NCBI GenBank assembly: GCA_016928975.1 | Contig: JAFGJR010000104.1 | Location: 1-64,000 of the forward strand | Direction: 5' to 3' | Length of the DNA: 64,000 nucleotides | Source of the DNA: Sedimentisphaerales bacterium | GTDB taxonomy: Bacteria > Planctomycetota > Phycisphaerae > Sedimentisphaerales > SG8-4 | Part shown: piece after piece, positions 51,877 through 61,521 of the stretch | How the letters are laid out: each line of letters begins with the position of its first letter | How positions within the stretch are numbered: position 1 is the first letter of the stretch | Notes under the pieces: generated by a model | What the model saw: only the letters and a program-made list of their open reading frames with translations | Database searches by the model: none | Told to the model about the DNA's origin: nothing | Program-made: the position numbers and the translations under genes

Positions 51877-54039
51877 ATGAGCAACGTTTATACCATTTCC
51901 AGAGAGATCGGCGGTCGGACGCTATCCATTGAGACAGGCAAGATGGCCCGTCAGGCGGATGGGGCCGTTGTCGTCAGGTACGGCGACACAATCGTCCTTG
52001 TTACAGCGGTCGTCGCCCCCCCACGCCAGGAAGCCATCGATTTCTTCCCTCTGAGCGTCGAGTATCGGGAGAAGCATAGCGCCGCCGGGAAATTCCCGGG
52101 CGGTTTCATCAAGCGGGAGGGTAGGCCATCCACGAAGGAGACCTTGACGGCGAGAATGATTGACAGACCGATTCGTCCGCTGTTTCCGGAAGGTTATTTC
52201 GAGGAGGTGCAGGTGATCGCCTCCGTGCTCAGCGCGGACCGCGAGAACGATCCTGATATCCCCGCAATGATCGGCGCCAGTGCGGCCCTGTCGATCAGCA
52301 AGATCCCGTTCATCGGGCCGATCGGCGCCTGCCGGCTGGGCAGAATCAACGGTGAGTTCGTCATCAATCCGATCCATACGCAGATGGAGACCAGCGACAT
52401 CAACGTGCTTGTCGGCGGCCGCAAGGAGGCCATCAATATGCTCGAGGTCGGCGCCAAGGAGCTGTCGGAGGAGGTCGTCGCCGACGCCATCGCCAGGGCC
52501 CATGAGACTGTCCGGCAGGTCATCGAGATGATCGAGGAACTGCAGCAGAAGGTTGGCGTGCCCAAGCAAGCTCCGATCATCGAACTGGACAAGGATCTGT
52601 ATCAGAAGATCGAGGCGGAGGTTGCCGGACATCTGCGAGAGCTGAAGGGGATCGCCGCAAAGCAAGAGAGAAACGACGCCGTCAATAGACTCTTCGATGA
52701 GATTCGGGCCAAGTATTCCGACGATACCCAGAGCGATACGCCAAAGGTCGATGCTGCCATGCTCAATCGTATCCTCAACGCGATCGAGGAGAACGTGGTA
52801 CGTCGAATGATCCTGGCGGAAGGCATCCGGCCGGACGGCAGGTCAACGACGCAAGTACGCACGATCGAATGTGAAGTGGGGCTGCTGCCTCGGACGCACG
52901 GCTCGGCGCTCTTCACCCGGGGCGAGACCCAGGCGCTGGTCAGCGCGACGCTGGGCACGATCCGGGATGCCCAGATCATTGACGGGCTGCTCGACGAGTA
53001 TGCCCAGAGCTTCACGTTCCATTACAACTTCCCACCGTTCGCCGTGGGCGAGGTCAAGCCTGTGCGCGGCCCCGGCCGACGGGAAATCGGTCATGGAGCA
53101 CTGGCGGAGAGAGCCCTGGAGTGGATGCGGCCGCCGGAAGACCAGTTCGCCTATACGGTGCGTCTGGTCTCCGACATCACGGAATCGAACGGCTCCAGTT
53201 CCATGGCGTCGGTCTGCGGAGGCTCGCTGGCCCTCATGGACGCGGGCGTTCCCATCGCCAGAACGGTAGCGGGCATCTCCATCGGAATGGTCAGCGATGA
53301 CAAAGGCCGGCACGTGCTGCTCACCGATATCATCGGGGAGGAAGACCACTTCGGCGATATGGACTTCAAGGTGGCCGGTACGACGGTCGGCATCACCGCG
53401 ATCCAGCTCGACATCAAGGCGGTGGGTCTTGCCCACGACACCATGGTCGAGGCCCTCCAGCAGGCGAAGGCCGCCAGGCTCGACATCATCCAGACCATGG
53501 AGAAGGTTATCCATACGCCGCGGGCGGAACTGAGCCAGTACGCGCCCAAGCTCGTCACCATCGAGATCGACCCGGAGTACATCGGCAAGGTCATCGGCCC
53601 CGGTGGCAAGATGATTAAGAGCCTGCAAGAGCAGACCGAGACGAACATTGAGATCGAGGAGGACGGGACGATTTACATCAGTTGCGTCGGCGGCGACGGG
53701 CACCTGCGAGCCAAGGAGATGATCGAGGCCATGACGCAGCCGCCGCAGATTGGCAAGATATACAAGGACTCAAAGGTCGTCTCCGCTAAGGATTTCGGCG
53801 TCTTCGTCGAGTTTGTCCTTGGTGTGGAGGGCCTCTGCCATATCAGCGAGCTCAGTGAGGGGTACATCAAGCACGTGGACGAGGTCTGTAAGGTCGGCGA
53901 CGTGATTCCGGTCAAGCTGATCTCCATCGACGAGCAGGGGCGGTATAAGCTCTCCCGCAAGGCGGCCCTGGCTGAAATGGGAATCAAAGAAGAGAGAAAG
54001 CCGAGGCCTCCAGGCAAGCACTCCGGGAGACGGCCATAA
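51877..54039 (+). CDS. pnp: Polyribonucleotide nucleotidyltransferase (PNPase)
   Basis: A 720-residue phosphorolytic 3'-5' exoribonuclease. There are two RNase PH domains (about 10-210 and 310-545; FFPLSVEYREKHSAAGKFPG; RPDGRSTTQVRTIECEVG; SDITESNGSSSMASVCGG), a KH domain (IDPEYIGKVIGPGGKMIKSL) and a C-terminal S1 domain (DFGVFVEFVLGVEGLCHISE). The start at 51877 follows GAGG at 6-7 bases. It follows rpsO by 121 bases. Confidence 0.95.
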   Translation: MSNVYTISREIGGRTLSIETGKMARQADGAVVVRYGDTIVLVTAVVAPPRQEAIDFFPLSVEYREKHSAAGKFPGGFIKREGRPSTKETLTARMIDRPIRPLFPEGYFEEVQVIASVLSADRENDPDIPAMIGASAALSISKIPFIGPIGACRLGRINGEFVINPIHTQMETSDINVLVGGRKEAINMLEVGAKELSEEVVADAIARAHETVRQVIEMIEELQQKVGVPKQAPIIELDKDLYQKIEAEVAGHLRELKGIAAKQERNDAVNRLFDEIRAKYSDDTQSDTPKVDAAMLNRILNAIEENVVRRMILAEGIRPDGRSTTQVRTIECEVGLLPRTHGSALFTRGETQALVSATLGTIRDAQIIDGLLDEYAQSFTFHYNFPPFAVGEVKPVRGPGRREIGHGALAERALEWMRPPEDQFAYTVRLVSDITESNGSSSMASVCGGSLALMDAGVPIARTVAGISIGMVSDDKGRHVLLTDIIGEEDHFGDMDFKVAGTTVGITAIQLDIKAVGLAHDTMVEALQQAKAARLDIIQTMEKVIHTPRAELSQYAPKLVTIEIDPEYIGKVIGPGGKMIKSLQEQTETNIEIEEDGTIYISCVGGDGHLRAKEMIEAMTQPPQIGKIYKDSKVVSAKDFGVFVEFVLGVEGLCHISELSEGYIKHVDEVCKVGDVIPVKLISIDEQGRYKLSRKAALAEMGIKEERKPRPPGKHSGRRP

Positions 54040-54184
54040 CCTCGACAGCAAAGAGCTTGATCGACTGATTGACACATGGTAAGCCGACGCTTCAGGCTTC
54101 GTCGCCTGTCAGACGGGGGCCACGATTCTTGGGGTTTCGGCTCTGTGTTTTTGGGCAGTCACGAGCGATTGGGACGGCACGAGC

Positions 54185-55024
54185 ATGAACGCGTTCATTG
54201 CTGGAATATGCCTGACTTCCTTCGTGGGCGTGCTGTGTGCCCTGGCGCTGTTCTACAGGAAGGCCCGGCAGATGCGAGACCTGGCCGCGCAGAGGGCAGG
54301 CATCGAGGAGGAGCTGACTCGCCTCACCGGCGAGCTCGCCCACGAAATCAGGAACCCCCTCTCGACCATAAAGGTCAATCTCAAGCTCACGGAAGAGGGA
54401 CTGACCGACGTGGCCTCGACGGCATCCGGCGGCGAATTGTCCGATCCTCACCGGCAGAGACTTGCCAGCGCGCTGCGAAAGATCACAGTCGTCCAGAAGG
54501 AGACCGACCGTCTTGAGCAGATCCTGGACAGCTTCCTGCGATATGTCCGCCGGCCGGACTTGCAGCCGGCCCCTGTGGACGTGAACGAACTGGTCAGCGA
54601 CATGATCGACTTCTATTCTCCCCAGGCGCATGACCACACTCTGACGGTACGGCAGAGCTTTGCCGCCGAACCATTGGTGTGCAGCGCTGACCCCGGCGCC
54701 TTGAGGCAGGTGTTGCTCAACCTCTTCATCAATGCGCAACAGGCGATGGACCACGGTGGCGAGCTCATGATCAGAACAGGCCGGCGTGCCGATCGCGCCA
54801 CGATTCAGATCAACGACACCGGCAAAGGCATACCGCCGGAGAGATTGCCAACGATCTTTCGGCCCTATTCGTCGTCGCGATCTGGCGGCACGGGGTTGGG
54901 GCTGGCCACCGCCAAGAAGATCATCGAAGCGCATCACGGGTCGATCTCGGTCCACAGCGAACTGAGCAAAGGCACCTCTTTCACGATTGAGCTGCCGTTG
55001 GTCGCCACTGCAAATAGACCTTGA
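54185..55024 (+). CDS. Sensor histidine kinase, NtrB-like, without a sensory domain
   Basis: A 279-residue kinase. A single N-terminal helix (IAGICLTSFVGVLCALALF) is followed at once by the dimerisation domain with phospho-acceptor His53 (ELAHEIRNPLSTIK). The ATPase domain then has N box (VLLNLFINAQQAM), G1 (NDTGKGIP), F box and G2 (GGTGLGLATAKKI). There is no PAS or periplasmic sensor domain, so the signal must come through the helix or a partner. It pairs with the sigma54 regulator 167 bases downstream. Confidence 0.88.
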   Translation: MNAFIAGICLTSFVGVLCALALFYRKARQMRDLAAQRAGIEEELTRLTGELAHEIRNPLSTIKVNLKLTEEGLTDVASTASGGELSDPHRQRLASALRKITVVQKETDRLEQILDSFLRYVRRPDLQPAPVDVNELVSDMIDFYSPQAHDHTLTVRQSFAAEPLVCSADPGALRQVLLNLFINAQQAMDHGGELMIRTGRRADRATIQINDTGKGIPPERLPTIFRPYSSSRSGGTGLGLATAKKIIEAHHGSISVHSELSKGTSFTIELPLVATANRP

Positions 55025-55191
55025 TATCGCCGGCGGCCAGCCATAGAATTCGTATGTTCACCAGTCCCGGCGAAGAGGAGGGGGCGCATCGGGGGCCTGT
55101 TGCCGGTGTTTTGCCAGGCGGCCGGCGTCTGCGGCGACTCCCATGTCGGCGAACGCCGGAACGGACTGCCACAGCGTCGTAGAGTATCTAT

Positions 55192-56559
55192 ATGCCAGAA
55201 TATGAACCGGTTGTGATGGTGGTGGATGATGAGCGGGACCATGCCGACGGCATCGTCGAGGCCCTCGGCAAGCTCCCGGTGAAGGCGCTGGCCGTCTACA
55301 CAGGGGAGGACGCCGTCGAGCTGCTCCAGAGCCAGCACGTAGATGTCGTCGTGACAGATCTGAAGCTGGAGGGAAAGGTGGACGGGCTGGATGTGCTTCG
55401 GCAAGCTCGCCGCAACGGCAGTGCCACGGAGGTGGTCCTGATCACCGCCTACGCGACGATTGACAACTGTAAGGAGGCGATCCGGCGGGGGGCCTATGAC
55501 TACCTCGTCAAACCCCTGGATATCGACCAGCTCAGGACCCTTGTGGAGCAACTGAGCCGAAAGGCCATTGCCGCCCATGCCCGGCAGGCCAGACCACAGC
55601 AAGAGCACGACTCCTTCGTGTTCGATGGCATCAAGGGCGCAAGCGGCACAATGCAGGGCATTTTCGAGGTCGTTCGCCGGGTGGCTCCCACGAACATCTC
55701 CGTCCTCATCGAGGGCCCTTCCGGGACGGGCAAAGAGCTGTTGGCTCGCGCGATCCACAACAATTCGCTTCGGCGCAGCAAGCCGTTCAAGCCGGTCAAT
55801 TGTGCCGGGTTGACGGAAACGCTCCTCGAAAGTGAGTTGTTCGGACACGTGAAGGGCGCCTTCACCGGAGCCAATACCGACCGCAAGGGCCTGTTCGAGA
55901 TCGCCCATGAGGGCACGCTTTTCCTCGACGAGATCGGGGATATGCCGCTGACCATGCAGGCGAAGCTGCTCCGTGTGATTGAAGACGGCGTTGTCGTGCC
56001 GGTGGGCTCCAACAAACCGACGACTGTGGACGTGCGGATCATCAGCGCGACGAATCAGAACCTGCGAAGGCTCATCGAGCAAAGCAAGTTCCGCGAGGAC
56101 CTGTACTTCCGCATCCGTGGGGTGGATGTGACATTGCCACCGCTTCGGGAGAGGCCGGAGGATATCCCGCTTCTCGCCCGGCATTTCCTCGAAGAGGCCG
56201 TGCAGGAGACTGGCTCGAAAGTGACAGGAATCACGGATGCCGCCATGCGAATTCTTGCCGGCTATGAGTGGCCCGGGAATGTCCGGCAACTGAAGAACAC
56301 AATCCGCACGATGGTCGTCATGTGCGATCTGGAGAAGCTTGACATTCCCGATCTGCCGCCGGAGATTGCCCAGCGACGCCAGTTGACAGGCACCAGTGGA
56401 CCGCCCGCCAGCCTCGCGGGCGTCTCGCTCAACGACCTCGAACGCAAGGCCATCGTGGATACCCTCGCCAGGACGGAGGGCAACCGCGAGAAGGCCGCCA
56501 AGATCCTCGGGATCGGCGAACGGACCCTCTACCGCAAAATCAGGGAGTACAATCTGTAG
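55192..56559 (+). CDS. Sigma54-dependent response regulator, NtrC family
   Basis: A 455-residue regulator. The receiver domain has phospho-Asp56 (VVVTDLKLEG). The AAA+ domain has Walker A EGPSGTGKELLA, GAFTGA loop (HVKGAFTGANTD) and TLFLDEIGDM, and the C-terminal Fis-type helix-turn-helix reads NREKAAKILGIGERTLYRKI. The GAFTGA loop means it activates sigma54 RNA polymerase. It probably forms a two-component pair with the kinase just upstream. Target genes are unknown. Start ATG at 55192, without a clear Shine-Dalgarno. Confidence 0.9.
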   Translation: MPEYEPVVMVVDDERDHADGIVEALGKLPVKALAVYTGEDAVELLQSQHVDVVVTDLKLEGKVDGLDVLRQARRNGSATEVVLITAYATIDNCKEAIRRGAYDYLVKPLDIDQLRTLVEQLSRKAIAAHARQARPQQEHDSFVFDGIKGASGTMQGIFEVVRRVAPTNISVLIEGPSGTGKELLARAIHNNSLRRSKPFKPVNCAGLTETLLESELFGHVKGAFTGANTDRKGLFEIAHEGTLFLDEIGDMPLTMQAKLLRVIEDGVVVPVGSNKPTTVDVRIISATNQNLRRLIEQSKFREDLYFRIRGVDVTLPPLRERPEDIPLLARHFLEEAVQETGSKVTGITDAAMRILAGYEWPGNVRQLKNTIRTMVVMCDLEKLDIPDLPPEIAQRRQLTGTSGPPASLAGVSLNDLERKAIVDTLARTEGNREKAAKILGIGERTLYRKIREYNL

Positions 56560-56582
56560 CGAACGACGACAGGGGTGAGTCC

Positions 56583-57230
56583 TTACTCCGCATCGGACCG
56601 TGTCTTTTGACGCCACGGGGGCATCTGCTCCGGCTTCACGTTCGCCCACAGGCCCGCCTTGAGGGCCCGGGCGCTCGCCTCCAACTGTCTGTACTTGTGG
56701 AAGTAGCTGTGGCGAAAGCGCGGGTCTGCGTACACGTGGCCGCTCAGCAGGAGTTCTTCATTCAGGAACCTGCCGTCGGGCAGTGCCACATAGGCCAACA
56801 GCCGGCCGTACTTGTCGCGGCTGCCTGCCACCTGATCGAGGTAGATCATGACGGCCCTTCCGACTGCCAGGTCGGCAGCGAACCTCGTGGCCTCGTCGGC
56901 GAAATACATCGGTCGCTTGTTCGCATCGCCCGTTTCCGGCGCATCGATTCCCAGGAGTCTGACCTTCGTGGTCCGATCTTCGCCATCGGGAACGTCGAGA
57001 TGCAGGGTGTCGCCGTCCACCACGCGGGAAACGACGAACGTGTTGCGGTCGTACCGGCTGAGATCCGCAGCGATCGTCTCCTGACGCAAGGAGTGTGATC
57101 GAGGCCATCGCGGCCCGGTGATGCTCCGGTCGAGGCCAATGAGAAGAGCCGCCACGGTCAGAACGAAGCTGATCACGACGGCTCGTTTCCGTCTGCTTAG
57201 CGCGTACGTCCTGTGTCGCCTTCGAGCCAA
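56583..57230 (-). CDS. Membrane-anchored thermonuclease (SNase) family protein
   Basis: A 215-residue protein. A basic N-terminus (MARRRHRTYALSRRKRAVV) and hydrophobic helix (VISFVLTVAALLIGL) are followed by an SNase domain with VVDGDTLHLDV, VRLLGIDAPETG and RDKYGRLLAYVALPDG, which hold the calcium-binding Asp and active-site Arg residues. Predicted to be an exported, membrane-tethered nuclease acting on extracytoplasmic nucleic acid. The start is TTG at 57230, with no strong Shine-Dalgarno. It follows lysC by 16 bases on the same strand. Confidence 0.82.
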   Translation of the reverse strand: MARRRHRTYALSRRKRAVVISFVLTVAALLIGLDRSITGPRWPRSHSLRQETIAADLSRYDRNTFVVSRVVDGDTLHLDVPDGEDRTTKVRLLGIDAPETGDANKRPMYFADEATRFAADLAVGRAVMIYLDQVAGSRDKYGRLLAYVALPDGRFLNEELLLSGHVYADPRFRHSYFHKYRQLEASARALKAGLWANVKPEQMPPWRQKTRSDAE

Positions 57231-57246
57231 CGGTTGTGCATCCTGG

Positions 57247-58485
57247 TCAGAGGGCTACACGCTGTCTGGCCGGTCTATCCAACTGGAAGGCGAGACACAC
57301 CGCCTCCAGCGCCTTCTCCGCCTGACCCTTGTCCACGGCGCAGCTTATGCGAATCTCGCTCGTCGTGATCGAGTCGATGTTGACCTCCGCCTTGGCCAGA
57401 GCATTGAAGAACTTCTCGGCCACACCATACTGCGATCGCATGCCCACGCCGATTACGGACACCATAGCGATGTTTTCGCGAACGAAAAGGCTGTCGCAAT
57501 GCAACTCTGCCTTCATTTCCTGCGCGACTTCTTTGGCTGCCTGGAGATCGGTCGTGTGCACCATCAAGGACAAATTGGCCTTTTCGGAGCTGATTTCTGT
57601 CTGGATGATGTCATGGACGACGACCTTGGCGGCGGCCAGGCGGGCGAACACCATCGCCGCAGTGCCCGGGATGTTTGGCAAGCCAACCAGACCGATTTTC
57701 GCCATGTCCTTCTGTATCGTCGCACCGGATACTGATACGCCTTCCATCTGCGGCACCTCACGAGTAATGATCGTTCCCGGATTGTCGTTTGCAGCGTTTC
57801 TCACGCGAATTCTCACATCGTATCGTTTTCCAAAGGCCACCGATCGCGTATACAGCACACCGACTCCGAGGCTGGCCATCTCCAGCATCTCATCGTAGCT
57901 GATTTCGTCGAGCAACGCGGCCTCCTTGAAGATCTTCGGGTCGGCCGTGTAAACGCCGTCCACGTTCGTGTAGATCTCGCACTCCTCCGCTTTCAGTGCC
58001 GCCGCCAGCGCCACCGCGCTGGTGTCGGCCCCGCCACGGCCGAGGGTCGTGACGTTTCCGTACTGGTCCACGCCCTGGAAGCCAGCGACCAAAACGACTC
58101 GCCCTTTATCCAGTTCGTAGCGGATGAAGTCCGAGTCGACACTGATGATCTGCGCCTTGCTGTAGACGCCATCCGTCAACATGCGAATCTGCCCGCCGGT
58201 GAAGCTGATCGCTTTGTGGCCCATTGCCTCCAGCGCCATGGCAAACAGCGATACGGTCTGCTGGTCGCCTGTACTGAGCAGTTGGTCCAGCTCCCGCTTG
58301 GGGGGATTCGGATTCAGCTCCAGGGCATCTCGCAGAAGCTCCTCGGTCTGCTGACCGCGGGCCGAGGCCACCACGACCACTTGGTAGCCGGCCTGCATCT
58401 TCCCGATCGCGCGCTTGGCCGCACGGCGGATCTTTTCGGCATCCGCTACAGATGCGCCGCCAAATTTCTGAACGATGATTGCCAT
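57247..58485 (-). CDS. lysC: Aspartate kinase
   Basis: A 412-residue kinase forming aspartyl phosphate, the first step to lysine, threonine and methionine. KFGGASVADAEKI is the catalytic N-terminus. ALKAEECEIYTNVDGVYTAD and LDEISYDEMLEMASLGVGVL are family landmarks. Two C-terminal ACT domains (about 265-400; IGVGMRSQYGVAEKFFNALA) suggest feedback control. It is the third gene of the hom-apgM-lysC run, 64 bases after the apgM-like gene. Confidence 0.94.
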   Translation of the reverse strand: MAIIVQKFGGASVADAEKIRRAAKRAIGKMQAGYQVVVVASARGQQTEELLRDALELNPNPPKRELDQLLSTGDQQTVSLFAMALEAMGHKAISFTGGQIRMLTDGVYSKAQIISVDSDFIRYELDKGRVVLVAGFQGVDQYGNVTTLGRGGADTSAVALAAALKAEECEIYTNVDGVYTADPKIFKEAALLDEISYDEMLEMASLGVGVLYTRSVAFGKRYDVRIRVRNAANDNPGTIITREVPQMEGVSVSGATIQKDMAKIGLVGLPNIPGTAAMVFARLAAAKVVVHDIIQTEISSEKANLSLMVHTTDLQAAKEVAQEMKAELHCDSLFVRENIAMVSVIGVGMRSQYGVAEKFFNALAKAEVNIDSITTSEIRISCAVDKGQAEKALEAVCLAFQLDRPARQRVAL

Positions 58486-58549
58486 ACAGGACCCATCACA
58501 CTCTCATTCATTCACCGCAAATTCACAATGGCAGCGGCCCGCAGCCGCT

Positions 58550-59743
58550 TCAACTCTTGAGAAAGTACTCCATCAAATCACACCCCTTTTCCACCCGGAG
58601 CCCCGATTTGGCGGCATTCGTTTCCCCAAAACCGAGCTGCAGAATGCTCGCCACGCCCGGACCGGCCATCGCAAACGGCACTGGCGCTGCGGAATGCGCG
58701 CCGCCCTGCACGGGCGTCGGATGATCGGGCAACAGCAGGATGCGCCAGCGCTCACGTCGCTGGAGGGCCTCCAGCACCGGTCCGACGATGTGCCGGTCAA
58801 TCTCCTCGATAGCTTTCACTTTCATCGCCAGGTTGCCTTCGTGCGAGGCCTCATCCGGCGCCTCGATATGGATGAAGATCAAGTCGTACTCGTCCATCGC
58901 TTTAATGGCTGCCTGTCCTTTGCCCGCATAGTTCGTATCGGTGAATCCGGTGGCTCCGGGCACCTCGATCAGGTCAAACCCGACGAGCTTGGCCAGACCC
59001 CTGGCGAGGTCCACGGCGGTAATCGCCACGCCCTTGATCCCGAACCGCTTGCGAAAGCTCTCCAGACGGGTTTGCTTGCCCTGGCCCCACAGCCAGATGG
59101 AGCTGACCTGGTTCTCTCCAAGATCCTGCCTGATCTTGTTGATCTCGTGGCCGGCGAACAACTGTTGCGACTGATTGATCAACTGGATGAGGATGTCGGC
59201 GCCCTTGCCGCGAGGGAGGATCTTCTCCACCGGTGTCCCGATGCAGTCGTGAGGCGGATATGTGCGAACGTCGAAATCCACGCCGCGGAAGACGAGCAGA
59301 TGACGATAGCTGACCCCGGGATGCAGGGATATCCGGTCATCGTGAATCTGCCTGGTCAGATCGACGACCAGACCGCGTGCCTCTTCGGTGGAGATATGCC
59401 CGGCGCTGTGGTCAGCCATCTTGCCGTCCGCAATGGTGACCATATTACATCGAAAGACCCAGTCATCGGGCCCGAGTCGAATCCCCCGGGCAGCCGCCTC
59501 GATGGGTGCTCGTCCGCTGTAGCATCTCAACGGATCATACCCGAGCAAGCTCATCTGTGCGACATCGCTGCCGGGCTCCATGCCCTGGGGGACGGTACGA
59601 ACGATGCCCTGGCGTCCCTCGCTGCTGATGCGGTCCATGTTAGGGGTCTGGGCCGCCTCCAGCGGCGTCTTGCCGCCAAGCTGCTCCTGCGGATTGTCAG
59701 CCGCTCCGTCGGGCACGATGATCACATGTTTCGTCATTGCCAC
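58550..59743 (-). CDS. ApgM-family protein, candidate homoserine kinase (or 2,3-BPG-independent phosphoglycerate mutase)
   Basis: A 397-residue alkaline-phosphatase-superfamily protein of the archaeal-type mutase family. KHVIIVPDGAADNPQEQLGG, GSDVAQMSLLGYDP and CYSGRAPIEAAARG carry the catalytic Asp and Ser; FIHIEAPDEASHEGN and LLLPDHPTP complete the metal site. Members lying beside threonine genes have been proposed as a homoserine kinase replacing ThrB. Here it sits between hom and lysC, which supports that role, but glycolytic mutase activity cannot be excluded. GTG 59743 follows AAGGA by 6 bases and overlaps the hom stop by one base. Confidence 0.85.
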   Translation of the reverse strand: MAMTKHVIIVPDGAADNPQEQLGGKTPLEAAQTPNMDRISSEGRQGIVRTVPQGMEPGSDVAQMSLLGYDPLRCYSGRAPIEAAARGIRLGPDDWVFRCNMVTIADGKMADHSAGHISTEEARGLVVDLTRQIHDDRISLHPGVSYRHLLVFRGVDFDVRTYPPHDCIGTPVEKILPRGKGADILIQLINQSQQLFAGHEINKIRQDLGENQVSSIWLWGQGKQTRLESFRKRFGIKGVAITAVDLARGLAKLVGFDLIEVPGATGFTDTNYAGKGQAAIKAMDEYDLIFIHIEAPDEASHEGNLAMKVKAIEEIDRHIVGPVLEALQRRERWRILLLPDHPTPVQGGAHSAAPVPFAMAGPGVASILQLGFGETNAAKSGLRVEKGCDLMEYFLKS

Positions 59744-61089
59744 TATGAATCCTTATCCTGGGGAATATCCACGATCCGGACACACACGGGTCTGCCACTG
59801 ATGATGTCCTGTCGCGACAATTCCTTCAGGGCTGCCGCCATGCACTTTTCCTGCGTCTTGTGAGTCGTGATCACCACGGGAACCGTATTGTCCGGGCCGC
59901 TCCCTTCGTGCTGGAGAGCCCCGGAGATGCTGATCTCGTGATCGCCGAGAATCTTGCCGTACTGAGCGACCACGCCCGGCTTATCCTTCGCCATCACCCG
60001 GATATAGAACCGGCTCACGGACTCGTCAGTCTTCTCGATGAGAGGCGCCGCTTCGCTTCGTGGCCTCAGCCGCAAGGCTTCAAACGTGGTCCGTGAGTTG
60101 CCCAGCGCCACGTCGATCAGGTCGGCAACGACCGCGCTGGCAGTTGGCATCATACCGGCTCCTCGGCCATAGTAGAGCGTCTCACCGACTGCACTGCCGA
60201 AAATGCTGATCGCATTGAACGAGCCATCCACCCGTGCCAAAGAAGTGTCCGCCCCGATGAAGGAGGGGTGTACTCTCAGGGCGATCTTGCCCTGATCGTT
60301 TCTCTGGCCAATGGCCAGCAGCTTCAGGCAGTAGCCCATCTCACGTCCGTAGCGGATATCTTCACGGGCGATCCGGTCTATGCCTTCGACAAAGACGTCC
60401 TCCAGGGCGATCTCACATCCAAAGGCGATTGAGGCCAGAATCGCCAGCTTGTGGGCGCTGTCGCCGCCGGAGATGTCCAGCGTCGGGTCCGCCTCGGCGA
60501 AGCCATACTTCTGGGCCTTGGCCAGGGCCTGCGAGAACTTCTCATCCTTCGAGCTCATACTGGAGAGGATGTAGTTGCAGGTCCCGTTGACGATCCCGAA
60601 GATGGCGGTGATACGGTTAGCCGCCAGCCCGGTTCGAATGGCGGTGATGATGGGGATTCCGCCGGCACAACTGGCTTCGAAGGCTATGCACCGGCCGCTC
60701 TCACGGGCGGCCCGATAGAGCTCCGGCCCGTGCACGGCCAGCAGGGCCTTGTTCGCCGTGACTACGTCTTTTCCGGCGGCGAGCATCTTGAGTTGGATCT
60801 CTCTGGCGATTCCGGTCCCGCCCACCAGCTCGATGCCTATGGGGATGCTCTTGTCACTGAGAAGCCGCCCGATGTCGTTTGTGAGCACGCCGCTCGGCAG
60901 TTGCACAGGCCGAGGCCGCTCCGTGTCCACGTCCACGACGCAGGCCAGTTCCAGCCGCACTCCCATCTTGGCGGCGATGGCATCGCCATCCTCCAGGAGC
61001 AGCTTGGCCACGCCGCTGCCGACCGTTCCAAACCCGACCAACCCTACTCGTACCCGTCTTTCTTCCACAAACCACCTGCGACTTCCCAC
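59743..61089 (-). CDS. hom: Homoserine dehydrogenase
   Basis: A 448-residue enzyme reducing aspartate semialdehyde to homoserine. The NAD(P)-binding GLVGFGTVGSGVAKLL, the KDVVTANKALLAVHG motif, and the catalytic region GIVNGTCNYILSSM to FAEADPTLDISGGDSAHKLA are clear. A C-terminal ACT domain (about 365-440; MAKDKPGVVAQYGKILGDH) suggests feedback control. The start is uncertain: GTG at 61089, or GTG at 61068 (MEERRVRVG). It is the first gene of the operon, behind the promoter at 61132-61160. Confidence 0.94.
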   Translation of the reverse strand: MGSRRWFVEERRVRVGLVGFGTVGSGVAKLLLEDGDAIAAKMGVRLELACVVDVDTERPRPVQLPSGVLTNDIGRLLSDKSIPIGIELVGGTGIAREIQLKMLAAGKDVVTANKALLAVHGPELYRAARESGRCIAFEASCAGGIPIITAIRTGLAANRITAIFGIVNGTCNYILSSMSSKDEKFSQALAKAQKYGFAEADPTLDISGGDSAHKLAILASIAFGCEIALEDVFVEGIDRIAREDIRYGREMGYCLKLLAIGQRNDQGKIALRVHPSFIGADTSLARVDGSFNAISIFGSAVGETLYYGRGAGMMPTASAVVADLIDVALGNSRTTFEALRLRPRSEAAPLIEKTDESVSRFYIRVMAKDKPGVVAQYGKILGDHEISISGALQHEGSGPDNTVPVVITTHKTQEKCMAAALKELSRQDIISGRPVCVRIVDIPQDKDS

Positions 61090-61126
61090 TCCAACAGCGG
61101 TGTGTCCGCTGCCACAATGAGTGAAC

Positions 61127-61160
61127 GTTTATCAATAAACAATCGGACCGGGCAGGTCAA
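61127..61160 (-). promoter_or_regulatory. Candidate hom promoter with an overlapping inverted repeat
   Basis: Minus strand: TTGACC (61160-61155; 5 of 6), a 17-base spacer and TATTGA (61137-61132). The inverted repeat GTTTAT-CA-ATAAAC (61127-61140) covers the -10 and could be an operator. Confidence 0.45.
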
Positions 61161-61425
61161 GGGAAAACCTACCAGGGAACGCAAGATCCAAGCCTCGGCT
61201 ACCAGGGAGGCAAGCACGGCCAGACCCTTGTTCCAGCAGGCTATCTGGGGTGTATTCGCATGGTGCCGCCTCTCCAGTAGGAGCACGGGCTGGTTGCCGT
61301 CGGCCGACTCTCCCTGCACGGTGGCGGAGTGAAGTCGCATCGTGCTTCATCGCTCCTCTGCACATGGAGGGCATCCACACAGCCGGGCGAGGGGATGATT
61401 TTCGGACACGTCCGGGACGCCGCTC

Positions 61426-61454
61426 TTGATAGGCCAGCGTCCATAGGCTATTCT
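61426..61454 (+). promoter_or_regulatory. Candidate sigma70 promoter of the lipoprotein gene
   Basis: TTGATA (61426-61431; 5 of 6), a 17-base spacer and TATTCT (61449-61454; 4 of 6). The transcription start would be near 61461, about 60 bases before the ATG. Confidence 0.45.
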
Positions 61455-61521
61455 TGTCGCACGCACAATGGCGCCGGCAGTGCGGCGCTTGGCTTCGGGA
61501 CTCTGGGTAAGGAGAATCGGG

